Shown here: positions 42,307 to 49,311 of the stretch, piece after piece
How positions within the stretch are numbered: position 1 is the stretch's first letter
Layout: each line of letters opens with the position of its first letter
Assembly: GCF_900013425.1 (NCBI RefSeq)
Contig: NZ_FBXK01000001.1
Location: 804,501-868,500 of the forward strand
Direction of reading: 5' to 3'
From: Sphingobium sp. Z007
GTDB taxonomy: Bacteria > Pseudomonadota > Alphaproteobacteria > Sphingomonadales > Sphingomonadaceae
DNA: 64,000 nucleotides
The notes under the pieces: generated by a model
Database searches by the model: none
What the model was told of the DNA's origin: nothing
Seen by the model: only the letters and a program-made list of their open reading frames with translations
Made by a program: the position numbers and the translations under genes

Positions 42307-43228
42307 GCGCGGGCAAGCGTGCGCCCGTCGTCGCGGCATGGGGGGCAGGCACCAACTCGACCGCGATGATCATCGAACTTGTCCGTCGGGGCGAAATCCC
42401 TGACATGACCTTGTTGGCGGCAATGCCCGAGCAGCCTCACACCCGCCGGCTTATCCCTGCCTTCCGTCAGTGGATGGACGATCATGGCGTTCCCAACGAG
42501 ATCGTCGAATATCAGGCCCGGTTCTTCAAGCATTGGCCGCCCTATACCTCGCTGCTCGATGCCTGTTTGACGAATGGCACATTGCCCTCGATCGCATTTG
42601 GGCAGCATAGTTGTTCGGCACGGCATAAAATTTCGCCACAGGACAAATGGGTCAAGGCCTGGCCTCCGGCACAGCATGCCTGGGCCAATGGCCAGAAAGT
42701 TGTCCGGCTGATCGGTTACGACTGCTCGGCCCGGGACAATCAGCGTTACGCCCACCGCGTAGGACATAGCTCGGACCTCTATGAATACCGGTACCCGCTT
42801 CGGGATTGGGGCTTCACGCGTGAAGATTGCGAGCGTGTGATAGCCCAGCAGGGTTGCCGGCCTTTCATAAAAGCTCGTGCTTCTTTTGTACCGCCATGCA
42901 GGTGTCGGAGGTGCGCGCGCTGCCGCGCGAGGAATTGCGCCTTATCGTGCTGCTCGAATCCCGCGCGGCGCCCCGCCTGCGTACGATAGAGGGACTATGG
43001 CGCAAATCGACCCGAAAGCGGCCGGGATCGATGACGGCCTTCATCCGCGCCGAGGGCTTGCTCGATGGCACCGAGATCGACGAGATCATGGCGAATGCTC
43101 CGCTCGATCTTGTCGAGTTCCAGCGTGCAGCGGCAGCTGTCCCGATCGAGCAACGTTCCCACATCAACACATGGATCGAACGCTTCAATGCCGGGCGGGC
43201 CTGCGCTTCACGGCCTGGCAAGGACTGA
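42303..43228 (+). pseudogene. PAPS-reductase-like (adenine nucleotide alpha hydrolase) gene, frameshifted
   Basis: The N-terminal part (MSAGKRAPVVAAWGAGTNSTAMIIELVRRG, FGQHSCSARHKISPQDKW, RLIGYDCSARDNQRYAH) fits a phosphoadenosine-phosphosulfate reductase-like PP-loop protein. Around 42852 the frame breaks: the expected continuation AQQGLPAFHKSSCFFCTAMQ is found only in the +1 frame, which runs on to 43228. One base seems missing near CAGCAGGGTTGCC. Restoring it gives one protein of about 308 residues with CFFC cysteines. Such plasmid-borne enzymes may take part in DNA thio-modification or sulfur metabolism. A sequencing error cannot be excluded. Confidence 0.75.
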
Positions 43229-43861
43229 GGTGGCCACGCCCGGATAAGGTGACGTCCTGGAATTTCCCTGCATGTCGCATACCCGCCATCACCAGGCCTG
43301 CCGCCACTACGGAGTTTGCCCGGCAAGACCATGTGGTTGGGCCGCAGGGCGTGATCCATGCTTGATAGGCACATAGGAGCCATGTGCTTGCTGTCGGTCC
43401 CGCAAGCGTCGCCAATCTGATCTATGTCCTGGCGTTTTCCCCAGCGGTCCGCGGCCATCAACCGCGCGATACTGGAAATGTACCGGTCGGTGCCGGTCAT
43501 TACAACTCTGCCGGTTCGGCCTTTAGGAATCGCCCGGCCTCGCCTTGCGCACCACTACCGCTACTCCCCCGACCGTAGCGCCCGCGCGGCTACCGCCGCG
43601 CCTCCAACCTCGCGTCTCATCCACCCTCGCTGCCCCCGGCGGCCCTGCATTCGCGGCCCGTCTTGCCGGGGGTTTGCGCAGAATTGTGGGCCGGTCGCAG
43701 GGCTGCGGGTGGTGGAGGGGCGAGCGTCGCGCGGGAGGGATGGGGAGCGCTGTTCCTTCGACGGGCGGTGCGCGGGGCAAGGGCGGGACAGAGAGGAGAG
43801 AAGGGACGGGGAGGGTGTCGCCGGAAAATGGATTTCGAGCGACATTCGAAAGGTCAAGACG
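43229..43861. other. 633-base region without a credible gene
   Basis: No open frame here carries a recognisable protein. The right half is strikingly G-rich on the plus strand from 43680 on (for example GGTGGTGGAGGGG and GGGAGGGATGGGG, 43710-43746), consistent with possible G-quadruplexes. It ends with the purine-rich leader of the DUF736 gene. An open frame from 43424 runs into DUF736 in frame but is low complexity. Confidence 0.5.
43786..43816 (+). repeat. purine-rich leader element, copy 6
   Basis: GAGAGGAGAGAAGGGACGGG followed by GAGGG lies inside this run, about 46 bases before the DUF736 start at 43862. It has the same composition and spacing as copies 1-5. Confidence 0.55.
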
Positions 43862-44332
43862 ATGAACATCGGTGAAATCTTCAATCAGAACGGCCGCCTG
43901 ACGGGCTCGATCGCCACCCGCACGATCGATCTCCCGCGCATTGGGCTGCGCAAGGTCATGAGCGAGAATGAGAAGGCTCCGGTCTACGAAATCCTGGCGC
44001 TCAACGTCGCGCGTCGCTGGGTTCAGGTCGGCGCATTGTGGGAGGCTGCGTCCAAGCGCACCGGCGAGGTCTTCCTTGCCGGCAATATCGACGATCCCAG
44101 CCTGCCTGAACCGCTGCCGATCGCGCTCTTCCCGGCCGATCATGGCGGCTACATGGTCGCATGGCGGCGCGACACCATGCGCTCCGACTTCGGGGGCAGC
44201 ATGGGGACCAGCCGCACCAATTATGACGATCGCGGTTCGCGCGACGAAGGCGGCTTCGGCGACAGCACCGCAGGGGCTGACGGCGAGCTGGCCGGTGCAG
44301 GCGCGCCGTTTGGCGAGGAGGACCCGTTCTGA
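43862..44332 (+). CDS. DUF736 family protein
   Basis: This 156-residue protein is a member of the DUF736 family of small proteins found next to conjugation genes in alphaproteobacteria. It starts MNIGEIFNQNGRLTGSIATRTIDLPRIGLRKVMSENEKAPVYEILALNV, which fits the family domain, and ends in a Gly/Asp-rich tail (GSRDEGGFGDSTAGADGELAGAGAPFGEEDPF). The biochemical role is not established. AAAGG precedes the ATG, and a rho-independent terminator follows. Confidence 0.86.
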   Translation: MNIGEIFNQNGRLTGSIATRTIDLPRIGLRKVMSENEKAPVYEILALNVARRWVQVGALWEAASKRTGEVFLAGNIDDPSLPEPLPIALFPADHGGYMVAWRRDTMRSDFGGSMGTSRTNYDDRGSRDEGGFGDSTAGADGELAGAGAPFGEEDPF

Positions 44333-44357
44333 TCACCCGTTGATCGGAACCCGTTCG

Positions 44358-44400
44358 GGGCCGGGGAGGCGTCAGGTTTCCCCGGCCCATTTCCTTTCTT
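44358..44400 (+). terminator. rho-independent terminator after DUF736 gene
   Basis: GGGCCGGGGA (44358-44367) and TCCCCGGCCC (44379-44388) form a perfect 10-bp stem with an 11-base loop, followed by the pyrimidine run ATTTCCTTTCTT. It lies 26 bases after the DUF736 stop. Confidence 0.8.
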
Positions 44401-44418
44401 CGCATGAGGAGACAGTCC

Positions 44419-44700
44419 ATGCCGCTTCCTTCTTTTCATGACATCGCGCCGTTGTCCGATCTCTCGGCGCTCTGCGCCGCGATCATCGCCAGTCCCGCTA
44501 TCCGGGATCTGCTGGCACCCCAAAACACGCTTGCGGTCCGCTCGCTGGAAATACCTGGCGGCGTTACATGCGGCGAGATCATCGCTGCTATCTATGACCT
44601 GCTCGAAGGCACGCCCTTTGCGCCCCATGCGGCGCAAATCGTCGATGCCGTCCTGACGCGCTCAACCGCTTTCGCCAGCGTACGGGCGAACATGCACTGA
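44419..44700 (+). CDS. small paralogue of the SLOG-protein N-terminal domain
   Basis: This 93-residue protein (MPLPSFHDIAPLSDLSALCAAIIASPAIRDLLAP, then VTCGEIIAAIYDLLEGTPFAPHAAQIVDAVLTRSTAFASVRANMH) aligns with the first 95 residues of the next gene (VIATIFDLLTDTRLDALASEIAWGMVNSFHFVAGK). It therefore appears to be the same helical domain without the SLOG part. GAGGAGA precedes the ATG at 44419. It may regulate or assemble with the two larger paralogues. Confidence 0.7.
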   Translation: MPLPSFHDIAPLSDLSALCAAIIASPAIRDLLAPQNTLAVRSLEIPGGVTCGEIIAAIYDLLEGTPFAPHAAQIVDAVLTRSTAFASVRANMH

Positions 44701-44771
44701 TCGACATAATGGGGCGGGACGCTTTTGCGCGTTCGCGCCTCTTTTCCTTTTCCATGATGAGGAGAAGTCCC

Positions 44772-45782
44772 ATGACCCACGACCATTCGCGGCGTATCAG
44801 CCACTTTGCAGACCTGCCGGCGCTGTTTGCGCAGATGACGGCGACACCGGAATTCAAGCGCGCCTTTGGCGACCCCATCCCGCTTTCGATCATCGCGCCG
44901 GGCGACGAGCCGGGCGAGCATGATATGCCCGAACCGCTCCACGCGCAGGCCGATTGCGCGGGTGTGATCGCCACCATCTTCGATCTTTTGACCGATACCC
45001 GCCTGGACGCGCTCGCGTCCGAGATCGCCTGGGGCATGGTCAACAGCTTCCACTTCGTCGCTGGCAAGCTTGAAAGACAGGAAGACATGCTGGCCAATGA
45101 GCTGCGCGACATGATCCGGCGGATCGAGCCTTCCGAGGTCTTCAACAGCGAACTGGAGGAGAAACAGCTCCTGTGCCAGTCGCTGACCGAACAGCGCGAG
45201 GCGGTCGAGTGTATGCGCGATTATGCCGCCGAAACTTTCCACGTGCTATCGGGTCGTCCCTGGTCGCCGGCGCGTGGATCGCGCGTCTCGAAGGCCGCTA
45301 CCGCTACGCAGGTGTCGATACAGGATTTCCTGCGCGCCCGGGAACTGGCCGAACGCGAGCGGTATCGTCCCCGTGGACCGATCGTTATCGCCTCAGGCCA
45401 TGCGGAATGGCATGACTGGCAATTGCTCTGGGATCGGCTCGACACGATCCTCGAACGTATCCCGCATATGACGCTGGTGACGACTGCGCAGCGCAAGGGC
45501 TTCGACGCGATCGTGGCCTCTTGGGCTGGCAATCGGGAGGTGCAACTTGTGATATATTCGCTGACGGGGTCGGGGCGCGGTGCGCCCTTCGCCCGCAATC
45601 GCAAGCTTGTGGACCTGAAACCCGTCGAAGCCTTGCTGGGTGAGGGATCGGGTATTCAGGCCAATCTTTATCAGGCCCTGCGCAAGGCCGGCGTTCCGAT
45701 CCATGCCTTCCGCAAGGCCGATCAGGTTCCGGTCGAAAAGGTCGCTCCGCCCCAACGCAACCGACTTCGCCGCGCCGCCTGA
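44772..45782 (+). CDS. DUF2493 (SLOG-like) protein 1
   Basis: This 336-residue protein has an N-terminal helical domain (HFADLPALFAQMTATPEFKRAFGDPIP; VIATIFDLLTDTRL) and a C-terminal DUF2493/SLOG Rossmann-like domain: GPIVIASGHAEWHDWQLLWDRLDTILERIPHMTLVTTAQRKGFDAIVASWA, then FARNRKLVDLKPVEALLGEGSGIQANLYQALRK. SLOG domains bind nucleotides or nucleotide-derived signals. The helical domain recurs in the neighbours. GAGGAGAAG precedes the ATG. Confidence 0.8.
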   Translation: MTHDHSRRISHFADLPALFAQMTATPEFKRAFGDPIPLSIIAPGDEPGEHDMPEPLHAQADCAGVIATIFDLLTDTRLDALASEIAWGMVNSFHFVAGKLERQEDMLANELRDMIRRIEPSEVFNSELEEKQLLCQSLTEQREAVECMRDYAAETFHVLSGRPWSPARGSRVSKAATATQVSIQDFLRARELAERERYRPRGPIVIASGHAEWHDWQLLWDRLDTILERIPHMTLVTTAQRKGFDAIVASWAGNREVQLVIYSLTGSGRGAPFARNRKLVDLKPVEALLGEGSGIQANLYQALRKAGVPIHAFRKADQVPVEKVAPPQRNRLRRAA

Positions 45783-45805
45783 CATTACATCGCTCGCATT
45801 CCGTT

Positions 45806-45838
45806 CGGGGACAGCGCTACGCGCGCCGTCCCCGTTTT
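45806..45838 (+). terminator. rho-independent terminator after SLOG protein 1
   Basis: CGGGGAC (45806-45812) pairs with GTCCCCG (45828-45834), with a second inner GCGC stem, and TTTT follows. It begins 24 bases after the stop codon. Confidence 0.72.
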
Positions 45839-46197
45839 CATGGAACAGATGCTGACCCTGGCGATGAGGGCAAGCGTGGCTGGCGCTCTCCCGCAAGGGC
45901 AGCGCCTGGAGGCACCCATTTGCGAATCAGGGGCATCGAGCCCCAGATTCGCAACGCCTCTTCTCTCTCTCAAGAATTCCAAGGGTGGCACGGGACCGCG
46001 TCGGCCTCAAGGACGACGGGGCCCCACCATTTTTCGGGGCGGGTCAGGCATTGCGTCCAGCCTTCCACCCTTGTGGCCGCCCCAAAAAATCGTGACCCCC
46101 ATCGCCGGCTGCGCCGGTCGCGTTCCGCGATCCTTGACCCCGCCGCTCGGAGCCCGTGCCCAAGGGGGAACCTCTTTCGCTTCAAAAGGAGGTTCTC
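45839..46197. other. intergenic region with long near-perfect hairpin
   Basis: This 359-base stretch between the terminator and the second SLOG gene has no credible gene. At 45920-45954 it contains TTGCGAATC-a-GGGGC-atcga-GCCCC-a-GATTCGCAA, a 14-bp inverted repeat with a single A:A mismatch and a five-base loop, followed by the pyrimidine run cgcctcttctctctctc. A promoter for the second SLOG gene should also lie here. Confidence 0.55.
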
Positions 46198-47178
46198 ATG
46201 ACGAAGATCAACCACGCCGACCGCACGCCTTCCGACATTGCTACATTCATCACGCAGGAGACAGCGGCCACCACCGACGATTTCCATGCCGCCTTCGCGT
46301 CCGATCTAGATGGTGTCCGCATCGGACGAGGCGGTGAGGAGATGGCGACCGACATGCCCGATCCGAGGGAAGCCCAGCTCGCCGTCGAACTGATCGTCAC
46401 GACACTTTTCGATGTCCTGCGAGACACGCGCTTGGAGCCCGCCGCGCAACGCCTGGCATGGGGTATCGTCAACAGCTTCCATCACGTTGCCGACCAGTGG
46501 GAGGGCCAGGCCGACAAGGCGACACGGCAGGTTCAGGACCTGCTGCGTCGCGCCGATGGCAGCGAAATCCACAGCGTCGAACTCGAGCAGGCACGCGACG
46601 AGCTCGAATATCTCGACGAAGCTACCGATGCGCTGCGGTGCATGCGCGACCATGCCGCCGACGTCTTTCACACCGAAACCGGGCGGCCATGGTCAGCGCC
46701 GAAGGGATCGCTGGTGTCGAGCAAGCGCACCGCGTCGGTGATTGCCGCCACCGATTTCCTCGCCGCCCGTCGCCAGCGCAAGACCGACGCGCACAATCCG
46801 CAAGGGCCCGTCGTGATCTTCTCAGGAGGAGCGGAATGCTGGTTCGACGACCGCCTCATCTGGGAGAAGCTCGATGAAGCCAAATCCCGAAATCCGATGA
46901 TGGTGCTGGCGACGACCGCGCAGGACAAGGGGTGCGACGCCATGGCCGCAGTCTGGGCAGCGTCGCGCAAGGTGACGCTCATCACATTCCGCCTCAGCGC
47001 GAAGCTGGGCAAGCGGGCGGGGTTCGTACGCAACGAGCAGATGGTCGGATTACGTCCCGTCGAAGCGCTGGTGTGCGAAGGATCAGGATTGCAATCGCAC
47101 CTTGCGCGACTGGTCAGGGAGAAGCGTATCCCGGCGCGGTTTGTCAGGCTCAGCGATCAGGAATGGGAGGCGCAATGA
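46198..47178 (+). CDS. DUF2493 (SLOG-like) protein 2
   Basis: This 326-residue protein is a paralogue of the protein at 44772. The shared helical domain appears as VELIVTTLFDVLRDTRLEPAAQRLAWGIVNSFHHVADQWEGQADKA, and the SLOG part as GPVVIFSGGAECWFDDRLIWEKLDEAKSRNPMMVLATTAQDKGCDAMAAVWAA and VRNEQMVGLRPVEALVCEGSGLQSHLARLVREKRIPARFV. AAAGGAGG precedes the ATG at 46198. The two paralogues differ enough that the duplication is not recent. Nucleotide or signal binding is inferred from the fold only. Confidence 0.8.
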   Translation: MTKINHADRTPSDIATFITQETAATTDDFHAAFASDLDGVRIGRGGEEMATDMPDPREAQLAVELIVTTLFDVLRDTRLEPAAQRLAWGIVNSFHHVADQWEGQADKATRQVQDLLRRADGSEIHSVELEQARDELEYLDEATDALRCMRDHAADVFHTETGRPWSAPKGSLVSSKRTASVIAATDFLAARRQRKTDAHNPQGPVVIFSGGAECWFDDRLIWEKLDEAKSRNPMMVLATTAQDKGCDAMAAVWAASRKVTLITFRLSAKLGKRAGFVRNEQMVGLRPVEALVCEGSGLQSHLARLVREKRIPARFVRLSDQEWEAQ

Positions 47179-47186
47179 AGCCCCGA

Positions 47187-47230
47187 GAGGATCGGTCCGG
47201 TTTACCGGGCCGATCCTCATTTCTTTTTTC
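47187..47230 (+). terminator. rho-independent terminator after SLOG protein 2
   Basis: GAGGATCGGTCCGG (47187-47200) and CCGGGCCGATCCTC (47205-47218) form a 14-bp stem with one T:G wobble and a TTTA loop, followed by ATTTCTTTTTTC. It starts eight bases after the stop and is the strongest intrinsic terminator in the window. Confidence 0.88.
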
Positions 47231-47637
47231 GAGCGCAGCACTCGCCCCCGCTCAGGGACCCGCGCGCGGGCCCGTCGCGGAGGCGATGCGGAACCGCCAG
47301 CGCGGTCCCGGCCTCCTGCGCGCGGCTTCGCCGTGCTCGTCGCAGGGACACCCTTCGGGTGCGGTTTGGGAGGGCGGGTCGTCGCGAAAATGTTCAGCGT
47401 GACCATCAGAGGAGGGAAGGGCCATAGCGGGGAATGCCTCCTATGGCTTTATCATCTGGAATGATCGGAGCAGGGGAAGTCTCGCCAATATCCGTCGATG
47501 TGCAGAACGGGGATGCTTCGTCCCTATCTGGTTTGCCCGGAAGACCGCATCGTCATCCTGTGCTCTGATACCGACAGGAATGGGCTTCTTATGCTCCACC
47601 CCTGCCGGTCATCTTCAGATTGCCGCTTCGCGGCGGG
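47231..47637. other. 407-base region without a gene
   Basis: The region is GC-rich and includes a short purine run GAGGAGGGAAGGG (47409-47421) like the leader elements upstream of other operons, but no credible coding sequence follows it on the plus strand before the minus-strand gene at 47638. It may be the remnant of a leader whose gene was lost. Confidence 0.4.
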
Positions 47638-47874
47638 TCAGGTCACCGGCGGCAACTTTTTCAGGGCCGTCAGCGCTGCGCCGCCACCAACCCGGATCGC
47701 CTGCATCAGAAGCTCGCGAAACTCACGTTCCGTAAGCGTCTCTATCGGCAAGTCGTTCACCATGGCCGCATATTTGCCGCGCAGAGCGCGGCGAGCGGTT
47801 TCCAGATCTTCCGTCAGCTTGCGCTGACGTGTTTCGAGATCGGCAAGCCGATCCCTTTCGGTCATCTTTGGCAT
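47638..47874 (-). CDS. small TraD-like mobilisation protein
   Basis: This 78-residue protein (MTERDRLADLETRQRKLTEDLETARRALRGKYAAM after the first three codons; then VNDLPIETLTEREFRELLMQAIRVGGGAALTALKKL) has a charged N-terminal coiled coil and an ERE-F-REL motif seen in small TraD/TraC-type proteins encoded beside oriT in rhizobial plasmids. That TraD is unrelated to the large coupling protein. The ATG at 47872-47874 has GGAAGGACG upstream. It is divergent from the relaxase operon and would be a relaxosome accessory. Confidence 0.62.
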   Translation of the reverse strand: MPKMTERDRLADLETRQRKLTEDLETARRALRGKYAAMVNDLPIETLTEREFRELLMQAIRVGGGAALTALKKLPPVT

Positions 47875-47880
47875 TTCCAT

Positions 47881-48525
47881 CGTCCTTCCGCGATGGGCTG
47901 CCCGTCACACGCAACTGTGCCATATCGACGGGCCAAAGCAAGAGCGGCTCGCCGCTTCCTGCGGAATTGGCGGGGTGTACGGCGCGCCGACGGGACGGCG
48001 ATGCTGGCATGCGAAGCCTGTCGTTAAATCCCCTGATGACGGTAATCACGCTATCGGGACCGGGCCTTATATCCGGCCTCCTTTTTTAGATTCTGGGAGA
48101 AAAAGCTCATGAGTTCTACCCTCAAACCACCCCGATATCGGCCCCCGAAAATCAGCAGAAAGGTTGCCCCGCGCCTACCGGCACGAGGCAGCGCAGCGCG
48201 AGCGCGCTGCGTAAGGCGGGACGCACGGCGCAAGGCCGTTTTGTAATGGACCCTACGCACGGGTGCTGCGGCCACATTATACCCTGAAAACATTAAGATA
48301 AGTCTGTATTACATGTCTCACGGCGATCCGGCGCGCTGTCGTACGCGGAACACAGGGTTCACACGGGGCCACATATCGTATTGAAACGACTTCGGGAATT
48401 TTGTGATACGCGTCGTACACCATTGCGGATTCCAGAATGCTGTGTCGCCGGAACCATCGGGGCGACGCCCGTTGAATCCTGGCCGAATTCATGGTCTTTT
48501 TTGTCGCGGCAGAAAGGACAGCACC
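47881..48525. other. candidate oriT region
   Basis: 645 bases without a credible gene separate the divergent small TraD-like gene and the transfer operon. It has a perfect hairpin GCAGCGCG-AG-CGCGCTGC (48193-48210), further direct and inverted GCGC-rich repeats to 48255, and an abrupt AT-rich segment at 48283-48312 (ACCCTGAAAACATTAAGATA). Inverted repeats beside an AT-rich tract next to relaxase genes are typical of oriT. I could not identify a certain nic site, so the call is positional. Confidence 0.4.
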
Positions 48526-48852
48526 ATGACGGAATTGAACGAGGACTATATCAGCGACCTCCGCCAGGCGGTGGTCAAGGCCATCTGCGAAGTGTCGGCG
48601 CAAAGGCAACACGCCCCGGAAGCGGGCAAGGGGGATACCCTCTATATCGGCTCAGCCGAAGTCTGTCAGATGCTCACGATTTTGCTGGCCGAGTTTCTGG
48701 AGGGCGTCCCTGGTCTCGATACGCCTAGTGAGGTGCGGCGCATGTCGGAGGTCGTGGCCAAGAAGATCAGACTGGGGATCGGCGAAATCCGTCGACACCG
48801 CGGGGAGACAGGCGGAACGCCGCCGCCTTCCATCATCATCAGAGGCAACTGA
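48526..48852 (+). CDS. hypothetical protein in transfer operon
   Basis: This 108-residue protein (MTELNEDYISDLRQAVVKAICEVSAQRQ; YIGSAEVCQMLTILLAEFLEGVPGLDTPSEVRRMSEVVAKKIRLGIGEIRRHR) is helical with a basic C-terminus. An AAAGGA site lies upstream of the ATG. Its position 159 bases before the RHH gene and beside the putative oriT suggests a relaxosome or regulatory role, but no family is recognised. Confidence 0.62.
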   Translation: MTELNEDYISDLRQAVVKAICEVSAQRQHAPEAGKGDTLYIGSAEVCQMLTILLAEFLEGVPGLDTPSEVRRMSEVVAKKIRLGIGEIRRHRGETGGTPPPSIIIRGN

Positions 48853-48981
48853 CAGAGTCCGCTCAGCCTGTTTTCCTGTCGGCACTTATTCTCAACGCTA
48901 AATCTCTGGATCAACCTGGTGATAGGGCGGCTTGCACCAACATTGCCGTTCCGGTAATATGTGTTCGCTTCATGATATTTT

Positions 48982-49010
48982 CGAAGGTCTCCGGATAAGG
49001 AGACCCTTCG
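48982..49010 (+). promoter_or_regulatory. hairpin enclosing the ribosome site of the RHH gene
   Basis: CGAAGGTCTCC (48982-48992) and GGAGACCCTTCG (48999-49010) pair with a single-base bulge around a GGATAA loop. The AAGGAG ribosome site (48997-49002) lies within it and the TTG start follows one base later. This could limit translation of the TTG-started RHH protein, or be its DNA operator. Confidence 0.6.
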
Positions 49011-49011
49011 C

Positions 49012-49311
49012 TTGCCCAAGCTTAATTTTCGCCTCGATGAATCGCTGCATGCCGCCTTGATGCGCCGTGCGCTCGGTGCGAACCTGTCCTTATCGGGGTT
49101 CATCCGTCAGCTACTTGAGCAGGCGGTCGATGAGCGCAAACGCTATGTCTTCTCCTCCCAGGATGAGATCCTCGCCACCTCGATCCAGATCCTGTCAATC
49201 GTCGCGACGTCCGTCGGCGAGCAATCTCCCAGCGCGCTCGAGCAGGGCATGGCGCAGGCCCGAATGATCCTTGCCGAACGCGGACTGCTTGGCAGGGAGG
49301 ATGTCCCATGA
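49012..49311 (+). CDS. ribbon-helix-helix accessory protein (TTG start)
   Basis: This 99-residue protein starts at TTG 49012. The sequence PKLNFRLDESLHAALMRRALGANLSLSGFIRQLLEQAVDERKRY fits a ribbon-helix-helix DNA-binding domain; the C-terminal half is helical. RHH proteins such as TraY, MobC or NikA bind oriT and help load the relaxase. Its stop overlaps the ATG of traD, placing it in the traD-traI operon. The TTG start behind a structured ribosome site points to low, controlled expression. Confidence 0.76.
   Translation: MPKLNFRLDESLHAALMRRALGANLSLSGFIRQLLEQAVDERKRYVFSSQDEILATSIQILSIVATSVGEQSPSALEQGMAQARMILAERGLLGREDVP

Noticed and set aside
43424..43861. N-terminal extension of the DUF736 frame
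   Set aside because: Low-complexity, Arg/Pro-rich, unlike family members; the ATG at 43862 has its own ribosome site.
48051..48293. 80-residue minus-strand open frame in the oriT candidate
   Set aside because: Very Arg/Ala-rich, covers the inverted repeats and lacks a clear ribosome site; more likely structural DNA than a gene.
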